DNA of 47,322 bases from CAYPJE01 sp964410945 (GTDB lineage: Bacteria; Fidelibacterota; Marinisomatia; Marinisomatales; TCS56): assembly GCA_964410945.1 (NCBI GenBank), contig CAYPJE010000023.1:1-47322 (forward strand), given 5' to 3'. Positions within the stretch are counted from its first letter, which is position 1. Every line of letters starts with the position of its first letter. The notes below the pieces were generated by a model that saw only the letters and a list, made by a program, of their open reading frames with translations, ran no database searches and was not told the DNA's origin. Below are positions 16,521-24,397 of this stretch, piece by piece. Position numbers and translations under genes: made by a program.

Positions 16521-18626
16521 TTAGAGAATTCCGTTTTTTCTCAGATTGAAGCCACCGATCGGTAATCTGGAGATTCGTTTCCCGGTGGCGGCAAAGATGG
16601 CATTAGCCAGGGCCGGTGGTGTAGGCGGAACCGGCGGTTCACCAACTCCGGTAGGTGCTTCCGTGCTTTCTACAAAATGGGGTGATACCGGCGGTGCTTC
16701 GTCCATGGCAAGCAATTTATAATTATGGAAATTCGATTGCTCAACTTTACCGTCTTTGATGGTAATGGCCCCATAGATGGCTGCCGTGAGGCCCATGTAC
16801 ACTCCTCCTTCCAGCTGGGAATACACGCCATCGGGATTGACCACGATACCGCAATCGACGGCACAGGTCATCCGGTGAATTTTAAGGATACCTGAACTAT
16901 CCACCGATACCTCGGCCACTACGGCAGCATAACTGCGGAAACAGTAATGCACTGCGATCCCCAGATGATGTCCCTGGGGTAGCTTTTCGTTCCAACCGGA
17001 CTTTTCTGCTGCCAGGTTCATTACGCCCAGGTGCCGGGGCTTATTTCTCAGCAAATGTCGCCTGAACTCCAGCGGATCGGTCCCCGTCTCTGCGGCCAGA
17101 TAGTCGATAAAACATTCATTCACAAAGGCGGTATGAGTATTTCCCACCGAACGCCAGGCCCCGATTGGGACCGGCACATCGGTCATTACCAGGTCGGTTT
17201 TGATATTGGGAATAGCATAAGCCAGATCCTCCGCCCCACCGGTGTGGATACCGGTCCAGTCGGTGGTCTGCCCAGCCAGACGATGCAGCCAGGCCGTGGG
17301 AGTACCTTTCTTATCCAGACCACCCTGCAATTTATGAATGGTCGCCGGACGGAATATCCCCCGTTTAATGTCGTCTGTGCGGGTCCGGAAAACCTTGACC
17401 GGTACCGCCAGCTGCTGACTTACCTCAACGGCATCGGCCACGTAATCACTTTGGAGGCGCCGGCCAAAGCCGCCACCGGACCGGAGGGTATTGACCTTGA
17501 TTTTATCATCAGGGAAACCAGTAATATAGCGGGCGTGCCCGAAGGCCGCCCCCGGACTCTGGGTCGAAACCCAGATCTCACAACTGCCACCTTTTACCAG
17601 GGCGGTGCAGTTCAGCGGTTCCATGGGGGCATGATCCAGAAAGGGAAATTCAAACTCGGCTTCCACTATTCTATCAGAATTTTCCAGGGCTTCATTGGCA
17701 TCACCAAGGATCAATACGTCCTGGGTCTTTTCATCCATAGCGGATCGGAAAGCAGCGGAAATGTTATCACTGTTCAAATCAGAGTGCTCACCACTATCCC
17801 ACTCCACTTTCAATGCCTTGCGTCCTTCCAGGGCCGACCAGCTGTCTTCGGTCACCACCGCCACCCCGGCGGAAACGGGGATCACCTGCTTCACACCCGG
17901 TACCGCCAGTGCCGGTTGGGGATCGAATTCGCTCAGTGAACCACCATAAGCCGGAATTGGCTCAATGACACCGATCAGCATCCCGGGCATGGTAAAATCA
18001 AACCCAAATATGGCGCTGCCATCGATCTTGGCACCGGCATCCAGACTTTTATAAGCCTTCCCGATAATTTTGAATTCTTTCGGATCTTTCAAAGGCACTT
18101 CACGCGGAACTTCGACCTCGTTGGCAGCATCGATTAATTGTCCATAGGTCAATTTCCGCCCGCTTTCGTCGTGAATTATGGCTCCATCCTCTGCCCGGCA
18201 TTCGGAAAGGGGAACACCCCAGGTGTTGGCGGCGGCTGTAATCAGCATCTCCCGGGCGGTGGCACCGGCCCGGCGCAGCTTATCGTAATTTTCACGGATA
18301 CTCATGCTGCCCCCGGTGACCTGGGTGCCGTAATCAGGGTTATAGTTCCCCTGGACAATCCTTATTTTGGTCCAGTCTGCGTCCAGTTCCTCAGCCACGA
18401 TCTGTGGCAGGGAGGTCCAGATTTTCTGTCCCAGCTCGGATTTATGCATGGTGATCAGCACCGTATCCGACTCGGTGATCGTCACCCACAGGTTGGGACT
18501 GAAGGTTTGCCGCTCAATGGCAAAGGCGGATTTGGGCAGACTGCTCCAGAAGAAACCCAGCGTGAACAGGGCACTGCCGGTTGAGGATATTTTCAGAAAT
18601 TCACGGCGGGAGATTGAACTGGTCAT
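16521..18626 (-). CDS. Molybdopterin-binding subunit of an isoquinoline 1-oxidoreductase-like hydroxylase
   Basis: This 701-aa xanthine oxidase-family large subunit is of the IorB/aldehyde-dehydrogenase type. It begins with a Tat signal (SRREFLK, then a hydrophobic stretch ending AFA), so export in folded form with cofactor is likely. Molybdopterin-contact segments are visible: GQKIWTSLPQIVAEELDADW, GGGFGRRLQSDYVADAVEVS, and the C-terminal GVGEPPVPP with the active-site-type Glu. I chose the ATG at 18626 because GGAGGTG lies just upstream and the Tat motif follows at once; the longer frame starting at 18725 would run back into the partner gene. The substrate is unknown; N-heterocycles or aldehydes are typical. 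Confidence 0.92.
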   Translation of the reverse strand: MTSSISRREFLKISSTGSALFTLGFFWSSLPKSAFAIERQTFSPNLWVTITESDTVLITMHKSELGQKIWTSLPQIVAEELDADWTKIRIVQGNYNPDYGTQVTGGSMSIRENYDKLRRAGATAREMLITAAANTWGVPLSECRAEDGAIIHDESGRKLTYGQLIDAANEVEVPREVPLKDPKEFKIIGKAYKSLDAGAKIDGSAIFGFDFTMPGMLIGVIEPIPAYGGSLSEFDPQPALAVPGVKQVIPVSAGVAVVTEDSWSALEGRKALKVEWDSGEHSDLNSDNISAAFRSAMDEKTQDVLILGDANEALENSDRIVEAEFEFPFLDHAPMEPLNCTALVKGGSCEIWVSTQSPGAAFGHARYITGFPDDKIKVNTLRSGGGFGRRLQSDYVADAVEVSQQLAVPVKVFRTRTDDIKRGIFRPATIHKLQGGLDKKGTPTAWLHRLAGQTTDWTGIHTGGAEDLAYAIPNIKTDLVMTDVPVPIGAWRSVGNTHTAFVNECFIDYLAAETGTDPLEFRRHLLRNKPRHLGVMNLAAEKSGWNEKLPQGHHLGIAVHYCFRSYAAVVAEVSVDSSGILKIHRMTCAVDCGIVVNPDGVYSQLEGGVYMGLTAAIYGAITIKDGKVEQSNFHNYKLLAMDEAPPVSPHFVESTEAPTGVGEPPVPPTPPALANAIFAATGKRISRLPIGGFNLRKNGIL

Positions 18627-18627
18627 A

Positions 18628-19086
18628 TTACACCTCCTCCGCGGCCCGGTGGATGGCCTTGCGAATGCGCTGGTAGGTACCACAGCGGCACAGTACGCGG
18701 CCCATGGCCTTATCAATATCAGCATCGCTGGGTTGGGGATTATCTTTCAGCAGGGCGCCGGCGGACAGGATCTGCCCCGGCTGACAATAACCGCATTGCG
18801 ACACTTCCTCCGCCAGCCAGGCCTGCTGAACGGGATGGCTCAAATCGGTGGAAAGACCTTCGATAGTAACAATTTCCTTTCCCGCTATTTTTCCAACATT
18901 TGTGGTGCAGGAACGGGTCGGCTTGCCGTCAACCAGTACTGTGCAGTTACCGCAAATCCCCTGTCCGCAACTGTATTTGGTACCGGTCAGCCCTAATGTC
19001 TCGCGGATCACCCACAGCAGTTTCTTCCTGGGATCAGATTCAACAGTTTGTTTAACACCATTTAACACAAAGCGGATCTTCGCCAT
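18628..19086 (-). CDS. 2Fe-2S subunit of the molybdenum hydroxylase
   Basis: This 152-aa iron-sulfur subunit is of the IorA/CoxS type. The plant-type cluster ligands are in YSCGQGICGNCTVLVDG plus a later Cys (TRSC), and the second cluster is in the helical domain (SQCGYCQPGQI and CRCGTYQRI). It passes electrons from the Mo centre to an external acceptor. The stop lies one base from the ATG of the large subunit, so the two are co-translated. It has no Tat signal of its own, as expected if it is exported with the partner. No FAD subunit or dedicated cytochrome is adjacent. Confidence 0.94.
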   Translation of the reverse strand: MAKIRFVLNGVKQTVESDPRKKLLWVIRETLGLTGTKYSCGQGICGNCTVLVDGKPTRSCTTNVGKIAGKEIVTIEGLSTDLSHPVQQAWLAEEVSQCGYCQPGQILSAGALLKDNPQPSDADIDKAMGRVLCRCGTYQRIRKAIHRAAEEV

Positions 19087-19197
19087 GGCGGCCTCCGGTG
19101 TGATTCGATTGGTTATACCCGGCAGAATTTAAGTGGGCGGCGGGTCAGGTACAAATTGGAGTCGGCACGCCGTCATTGCCGAACAACTATAATTTCA

Positions 19198-19608
19198 TCA
19201 TTTCACCGTGATCGGTGAATTTTCTATCCCAGCGTAGAAAACAATTATCACAGCGGCCTCATCAGCGGTACTTTTCCCATAGTGCCAGGTTTCGACAACT
19301 TCCACGATTGCATCGCCAGGCTTCAGCACCAAGGTCTGATCCTTCTCTGTAATCACTGTCAATTCGCCGCTCAGCAGTACACCGGCATTAATTACCGGGT
19401 GTTTGTGCAAATCCAACTGCACACCGGGCTCAACAGTAATTTTCAGAATAGTCACTTCCGGCTGTCCGTCGGCATAAGCCGGCAAGGTAGCGCCATTCCA
19501 GCTGGTGGTGGTATTAGCAAGTGTTTCTACAGTAACAGAACCATCCGCGGCAACGCCAACAGCAACAACCAGAATCAAAGCCAGATAAGCAATATATGAT
19601 TTTCGCAT
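19198..19608 (-). CDS. Exported small cupin-domain protein
   Basis: This 136-aa protein has an N-terminal signal (MRKSYIAYLALILVVAVGVAA) and one cupin_2 barrel. The metal-binding positions are LDLHKHP, with GVLLSGELTV as the first motif, and PGDAIVEVVETWHYG as the second. I chose the ATG at 19608, with AAGGGG just upstream, over a TTG at 19644 because it gives a proper signal peptide. Such lone cupins often bind a metal or small ligand, and no enzyme activity can be assigned. It lies 111 bp upstream of the hydroxylase pair on the same strand and may belong to that pathway. Confidence 0.82.
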   Translation of the reverse strand: MRKSYIAYLALILVVAVGVAADGSVTVETLANTTTSWNGATLPAYADGQPEVTILKITVEPGVQLDLHKHPVINAGVLLSGELTVITEKDQTLVLKPGDAIVEVVETWHYGKSTADEAAVIIVFYAGIENSPITVK

Positions 19609-19801
19609 TTTCCCCTTTTGATGGATATTATTACAATCAGACAAAATATGGTTTAAGCGGCAGCAATTTACGGGTAGTACAGTCAGAAAAACGGTGATTA
19701 TCTATTCCGTTTTAAGAAATGGTTTTGTATAATTGAGGCAGGGAAAACAATGGGATAATTAGTTATTTATGATTAATTCAAATCAACAAAACACAAACCA
19801 T

Positions 19802-20278
19802 ATGAAAACAATACTTGTTTATGCTCTTACATTTATATCTATACTCTATTCCCAGGAACATGATTCGCTGAAGTTAAAATTTGATATTATTACAGGATAT
19901 CAATACTCAGTCTATGGGACCAGATACAGACCAGTTACCAATTTTTTTCAGGGTGGTTATTATTCTAATAGTTTTAAAAGTTTATTTAACAAGGAGTATG
20001 AAGAATATATTTTCTTATTGAGAGCAGAAAAAAGAAATAGAGTATTTACTCGATTTTTAGCTCCACTCATTGGTGGCCCAATTGGGTTAGCTATTGCAAA
20101 TCTTACAAATTCTGATCCATTATGGGATAATAAATATGATTATTCTTTGCTTGCATTCAGTGCCATATCATCGGGACTAGCATATATATACACAAATAAA
20201 AGAGATAAAGATTTAATAATAGCAGTTGACTTACGTAATAATAGACTTGTGGCACAAATAAATGCGACAAATAAATAA
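19802..20278 (+). CDS. Exported protein of unknown function
   Basis: A protein of about 158 aa has a signal peptide (MKTILVYALTFISILYS) and a mature part with many Tyr and Phe, followed by a possible membrane pair (FLAPLIGGPIGLAIANL and YSLLAFSAISSGLAYI). I do not recognise a family. The ATG at 19802 is preferred for the signal peptide; an in-frame ATG at 19769 would add 11 polar residues. Neither has a clear ribosome-binding site. A TATAAT at 19728-19733 could be the -10 element. It begins an AT-rich islet whose codon use differs from the flanking genes, suggesting foreign origin. Confidence 0.65.
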   Translation: MKTILVYALTFISILYSQEHDSLKLKFDIITGYQYSVYGTRYRPVTNFFQGGYYSNSFKSLFNKEYEEYIFLLRAEKRNRVFTRFLAPLIGGPIGLAIANLTNSDPLWDNKYDYSLLAFSAISSGLAYIYTNKRDKDLIIAVDLRNNRLVAQINATNK

Positions 20279-21152
20279 ACGTATTATATTTCTATCATTT
20301 ATTTCATTATTGTTCACTTATTGTACCAATAAACCATCTTCATTTTCAAGTCCAGGATTTAGTACAGAAAAAATTAATAGAATCGGCATTATCAAAGAAA
20401 AATATATAATTTTAGAAGGAAAATCCCTCGGCTTGCCCGAAGAAGATGTTGAAGCAGGACTTTCTGTATACAAGAAAACAAATGAATTAGTAAAATCCTA
20501 CTTCGCGGCAAATCAAATACAGTTGACAAAGATACCTGATTCTCTTCTTACAAAAAAAGAAATTTACCAGATCAATGATTATTTAATTGACCTCTGTATT
20601 TATGCCGAAAGGAAAAAAGCAGATATAACTAATGAATCAATTGATGAGCGATTAGATTTAACAAAGTTCGGCCAACTATCAGGAACTCAATATTTGATAT
20701 TCTGGATATGTTCAGGATATTATGAATCAACAGTAGCTAAAGTATTAAGAACAAATCCATACAATGATCAATTTACAATGACCATAGGAATAATTGATGC
20801 CTACAGTTCAGAGTTATTATGGTACTGTAAGAAATATGCACAATTCAATCCATTAAATCATGACAATATTGATGCCACAGTAAAAGCAATACTTTTTAAT
20901 CTATTATATCAAAAGGATGTCACTCCAGAATCATTCGTGTCAAATAATCTTATCGGAAATCAAGTACACGTTTACTTAAATAATGGTTCAGAAATAGAGG
21001 GGACAATTAAAACAATTGATTTATTTAACCTTGATATTGAAAATATAGATAAAAGTAATATTAATGTATCCTACATAGATATAAAATTTCTCAGAGGCAG
21101 GTATGATAATGAAATTTATTTTCCCGTCGGGAAAATGTTACAATTAGAATAA
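20262..21152 (+). CDS. Lipoprotein of unknown function with possible Sm-like C-terminus
   Basis: This 296-aa protein has a lipoprotein signal ending FTYC (Cys about residue 21). The middle region holds a stretch (QLSGTQYLIFWICSGYYES and on to DAYSSELLWYCKKYAQF) of the kind seen in lipoproteins that compare or collect envelope components. The last 70 residues (QVHVYLNNGSEIEGTIKTID, then LDIEN...INVSYIDIKFLRG) have the strand and turn pattern of an Sm or SH3-like barrel. That is only a resemblance, and no family is assigned. The gene overlaps the previous one by 17 bases and is similarly AT-rich. Confidence 0.7.
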   Translation: MRQINKRIIFLSFISLLFTYCTNKPSSFSSPGFSTEKINRIGIIKEKYIILEGKSLGLPEEDVEAGLSVYKKTNELVKSYFAANQIQLTKIPDSLLTKKEIYQINDYLIDLCIYAERKKADITNESIDERLDLTKFGQLSGTQYLIFWICSGYYESTVAKVLRTNPYNDQFTMTIGIIDAYSSELLWYCKKYAQFNPLNHDNIDATVKAILFNLLYQKDVTPESFVSNNLIGNQVHVYLNNGSEIEGTIKTIDLFNLDIENIDKSNINVSYIDIKFLRGRYDNEIYFPVGKMLQLE

Positions 21153-21203
21153 ATGAAGTAACTCGTGATTGTTATTAAGTAAATAAAATCAACAATAGTA
21201 TCT

Positions 21204-21569
21204 ATGAGAAATTCACTTTATTTAGTTTTAACCCTAATTACATTAGCCGTCCTCTTCACTTGCGAAGACAACCAGCAAAATGAAGATGGCTACAATATCT
21301 GTGGTGTAACCAACCCGGAATGGTTCATGGCATTGATCGAGGAAGTGGAAAGTGATTCAATGCTCTATTTCGGAAGTGTCATTTATCGATGTACATATTC
21401 AGGAGATTATTACTTTTACCTGGATTATCCATTATCATCCTGTGCCTACTGCCGGCTCTATGATTGTGACGGTGACCTGGTAGTGTGGGCTGACAATAAC
21501 GAAAGAAATGATTTTCTTGAGTACAAAACCGATGAAAAGATTATCTGGAGACTGGGTGATTGGAATTAG
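21204..21569 (+). CDS. Small Cys-rich lipoprotein of unknown function
   Basis: This 121-aa protein has the signal MRNSLYLVLTLITLAVLFTC, with the lipobox Cys at residue 20. The mature domain has paired cysteines in the pattern YRCTY...CAYCRLYDCDGDLV, resembling small uncharacterised lipoproteins of Bacteroidota-type genomes. Disulfides or metal binding are possible. It is third in the AT-rich islet, although its own base composition is closer to the chromosome than that of its two upstream neighbours. Confidence 0.65.
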   Translation: MRNSLYLVLTLITLAVLFTCEDNQQNEDGYNICGVTNPEWFMALIEEVESDSMLYFGSVIYRCTYSGDYYFYLDYPLSSCAYCRLYDCDGDLVVWADNNERNDFLEYKTDEKIIWRLGDWN

Positions 21570-22122
21570 GAAATCAGTTTATTTAACTCTTACTCCATTA
21601 CTTATCATATTGAGTGGTTGTATGCTGACAACCATCGGTGGTAACCGTGACGCGACACCGTTAGGAAAGTCAAATTCAGCAATTAATCTTCGAACCGTTA
21701 GTAATCTAGTAGCTGCCGGAGCCATTCTTGAATATAATTATGGTTACAATGAGAAAAATGATATCGGGATAAACACAATTGCTGGTATCAGTTTAGAAGA
21801 TCGTATTGTATATGGTTTTGGTGTTAATTCATTTCATCTGTTGAGGGATAAATATAATACAGCCCTTGTATTGCATGGAGAATACTCAGACTATGAACAA
21901 ATCCATGGCTACCGGTTGATTAAAGGTCAACAAGAATATCTTGCCTATGAAGGAAACTGGATCAGGCTTGGTAATAATACTAACTATGCAAGTCATTACA
22001 TTATTGGCTATGCCGGACAAAAGGGTTTGACATTTGAAATGTCAGCAATTGGTAATATCCCTAACGAGAATTGGTTTATCAGTGTTTGTCTGGGCTATAC
22101 TTTCAGGTTTAACAAAGAATAA
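21556..22122 (+). CDS. Lipoprotein of unknown function
   Basis: This protein of about 188 aa has a signal ending LIILSGC. The mature part alternates short strands with aromatic ends (ILEYNYGYNEKND, IVYGFGVNSFHLL, ALVLHGEYSDYEQ, FEMSAIG, WFISVCLGYTFRFN). This resembles a small outer-membrane beta-barrel, and the last residue group includes aromatic Phe. I chose the GTG at 21556 because GGAG precedes it by five bases. An ATG at 21532 is the alternative and would lengthen the signal. The gene overlaps the previous one by 14 bases and is convergent with the next gene. Confidence 0.62.
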   Translation: MIGIRKSVYLTLTPLLIILSGCMLTTIGGNRDATPLGKSNSAINLRTVSNLVAAGAILEYNYGYNEKNDIGINTIAGISLEDRIVYGFGVNSFHLLRDKYNTALVLHGEYSDYEQIHGYRLIKGQQEYLAYEGNWIRLGNNTNYASHYIIGYAGQKGLTFEMSAIGNIPNENWFISVCLGYTFRFNKE

Positions 22123-22136
22123 ATGGAATTAATAGT

Positions 22137-23153
22137 TCACATCTTCAGCACGATCTTTCCCGTACTCCCCCGCGATTCCATCAAATGATGGGCCTGGTGC
22201 AGGTCCTCAAAATCATAAACATGTCCGACCAGCGGTTTCAACTCATGTTCAGTGGCAAAGGACGACAAATCATTCCAGACCCGCAGCATCCGCGGCGTAT
22301 CGCGCAGCATATATCCCAGATGGGAGGCTCCGAATGAAAATGACTGCTCGCCCATCTCGGTAACCTTAACCCGGGGAATATCCCGCAGTGTTTTATATAT
22401 CGAAATCGGATTCCATTTCTTCAGATTATTGCTGGCAAACCCGATTACTACAATCCGGCCGAACGGGGCCAGCAGATTGACACTCTTTTTAAATACATCT
22501 CCGCCAACCACTTCGATGACAACATCGACACCACGGTCATTGGTCAACCGCTTCACTTCGGTATAAAAATCCTGCTGGCGGTAGTTGATGGCCCCATCGA
22601 TTCCCAACCGGTTTACGATTTCAATTTTTTCATCACTCCCAACCGTACCATAGACCGTACACCCCAGTGCCTTAGCCAGTTGCACACCTGCCGTACCTAC
22701 CCCACCGGCAGCGGCCTGAATCAAAACCGTATCACTGGCACGTAACCGGGACATTTCAAACAGACCCACCCAGGCCGTCATCCACTGGACAGCAAAGGCG
22801 GCATTCTCCTCGGCTGAGAGATGGGGTAACGGTGTAAGGGCTTGGGCTTCCGGTACGACAATTTTCTCGGCATAGGCTCCGTACTGAGCCGCCACGATGA
22901 CCGGATCACCGATCTTCTTTCCTGTAACGCCCTCCCCAAGTTCTTCGATTATACCAAAACCTTCCATACCCATAACATAAGGTCGCTTCACCGCCCACTG
23001 ATACAGACCTTTCCGCGACAATACATCAGCGTAATTCATGCCGATAAAATCAAGTTTCACCTTAACCTCACCGAAACCGGGATGTGGTTCAGCAATTTCA
23101 GAAATTTTCAGTACTTCGGGTTTCCCACTCTTGGTCAGCACTACTGCCTTCAT
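22137..23153 (-). CDS. NADPH:quinone oxidoreductase-like MDR family protein
   Basis: This 338-aa medium-chain dehydrogenase/reductase lacks the catalytic and structural zinc ligands. It belongs to the quinone oxidoreductase/VAT-1-like branch: N-terminal GroES-like domain (FIGMNYADVLSRKGLY, MGMEGFGIIEELG), nucleotide-binding loop AAAGGVGTAGVQLAKALG, then YGTVGSDEKIE, and the C-terminal GSTGKIVLKM ending. It probably uses NADPH to reduce quinones or enones. The gene stands alone between convergent and divergent neighbours. Confidence 0.9.
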   Translation of the reverse strand: MKAVVLTKSGKPEVLKISEIAEPHPGFGEVKVKLDFIGMNYADVLSRKGLYQWAVKRPYVMGMEGFGIIEELGEGVTGKKIGDPVIVAAQYGAYAEKIVVPEAQALTPLPHLSAEENAAFAVQWMTAWVGLFEMSRLRASDTVLIQAAAGGVGTAGVQLAKALGCTVYGTVGSDEKIEIVNRLGIDGAINYRQQDFYTEVKRLTNDRGVDVVIEVVGGDVFKKSVNLLAPFGRIVVIGFASNNLKKWNPISIYKTLRDIPRVKVTEMGEQSFSFGASHLGYMLRDTPRMLRVWNDLSSFATEHELKPLVGHVYDFEDLHQAHHLMESRGSTGKIVLKM

Positions 23154-23304
23154 CTTTATTACTCCAGTTGATCAGCAAATTTACTCCTGAAGCTTATTAC
23201 ACAAAACCAATTAACCAATTGAACAAATCAGAAATATACGACAACCATTCTTAAATCATGTGGTCTATAGAAGCATAACTAAAACAGGGATCAAGGTGAA
23301 AAAT

Positions 23305-24015
23305 ATGCGCAAATTATTAACTGTTATTCCGGCATTGGTTCTGATATGTTCCAGCACACAACTCTTCGGTTCCAATGAACTGGTCAGAGAAGAACGTAAT
23401 GTAAAAGGGTTCGATCGTGTTTCCCTCGGTGGAACCGGATATGTTTATTTGACCCAGGGTAATGAAGAAAAACTGGTGGTCGAAGCCCGAGAGGAAATTC
23501 TGCCCTTCATCGAAACTGATATCAGTCGCGGAAAATTGCATCTGCGGCTTAAACGGGGTTACCGGCCAAGATTCAATGCAGGACCGATCAACTACTATTT
23601 GACCATGAAGGATATCAATGGAATCAGTGTCTCAGGATCAGGTAATATTGAAACGGAAACCATCAAAACCTTTGATCTGGATTTGCATATCAGCGGATCA
23701 GGAGATATTCTGGTTAAAGAGCTCAAAGGCGAGAGCATAACAGTTCACATCAGTGGGTCCGGCGATTGTGATGTAACCGGTAAACTGGACCGGCAGGATA
23801 TTCATATTTCCGGTTCCGGTGAGTATAATGCCAGTGAATTGAAAAGCGATGATGTGGAAGTCTCGGTGAGTGGCTCAGGGGATGTAGAAGTGTGGGTCAA
23901 GGATGAATTGGACGTTCACATCAGCGGCAGTGGGAGAGTCGGTTACTATGGCCGGCCAGCCATTGATTCACATTCCAGTGGCAGTGGCCGTACTGTGCAC
24001 CTCGGTGACCGTTAG
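23305..24015 (+). CDS. Exported GIN-domain (DUF2807) protein
   Basis: This 236-aa protein has a signal peptide (MRKLLTVIPALVLICSSTQLFG) followed by the GIN/DUF2807 domain. The entry motif is VKGFDRVSLGGTGYVYLTQG, then a right-handed beta-helix of about seven turns, each with an SGSG turn (SVSGSGNIE, HISGSGDIL, HISGSGDCD, HISGSGEYN, SVSGSGDVE, HISGSGRVG, SSGSGRTV). Family members are thought to be cell-surface or periplasmic adhesin-like proteins of unknown function. The ATG at 23305 has AAGGTG nearby and is preferred to a GTG at 23260. Its stop overlaps that of the next, convergent, gene. Confidence 0.92.
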   Translation: MRKLLTVIPALVLICSSTQLFGSNELVREERNVKGFDRVSLGGTGYVYLTQGNEEKLVVEAREEILPFIETDISRGKLHLRLKRGYRPRFNAGPINYYLTMKDINGISVSGSGNIETETIKTFDLDLHISGSGDILVKELKGESITVHISGSGDCDVTGKLDRQDIHISGSGEYNASELKSDDVEVSVSGSGDVEVWVKDELDVHISGSGRVGYYGRPAIDSHSSGSGRTVHLGDR

Positions 24016-24356
24016 TAGCGGCCTTTAAATTTCTCTGCAGGATATTTACGGCCATTCTTGACCATCTTGGTTCGGATGGCCGTGCTTATATCAATCCCGT
24101 TACGATTGGCAAAAGCCAGCGCATAGACTAAGATGTCGGCCAGTTCATCGCTGACTTCTGTTATTACCCGCTCATCTTTCATCGCCTGTTTGGCTTCTTC
24201 AGTGGTCTGCCACTGGAAATGTTCCATCAACTCGGCGGCTTCGATCGCCAACGCCATCGATAAATTCTTGGGACTGTGAAACTGCTGCCAGTCCCGGGCT
24301 GAAATAAAATCTTCAACGATCTGTTTTAAATCCTGTATGGTGGTATCTTTATCCAT
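24012..24356 (-). CDS. MazG-like nucleotide pyrophosphohydrolase (dCTP pyrophosphatase type)
   Basis: This 114-aa all-helical protein has the Mg2+-binding motifs EAAELMEHFQW (ExxE) and EVSDELADILVYAL (ExxD). It also has RDWQQFHSPKNLSMALAIE, typical of the short DCTPP1/RS21-C6-like branch. Such enzymes hydrolyse dCTP or modified nucleoside triphosphates to the monophosphates (house-cleaning). The ATG at 24356 is used because the upstream alternative is a TTG. The gene is convergent with the GIN gene and lies 41 bp upstream of a stop-less gap before the S46 peptidase end. Confidence 0.9.
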   Translation of the reverse strand: MDKDTTIQDLKQIVEDFISARDWQQFHSPKNLSMALAIEAAELMEHFQWQTTEEAKQAMKDERVITEVSDELADILVYALAFANRNGIDISTAIRTKMVKNGRKYPAEKFKGRY

Positions 24357-24397
24357 TGGGGGCAATTGTTAAATGTTAGGTGTTATATGGTTTAGGG

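Noticed and set aside
23260..23304. Upstream GTG start for the GIN-domain protein
   Set aside because: The added residues are polar and would bury the signal peptide; the ATG at 23305 has a ribosome-binding site.
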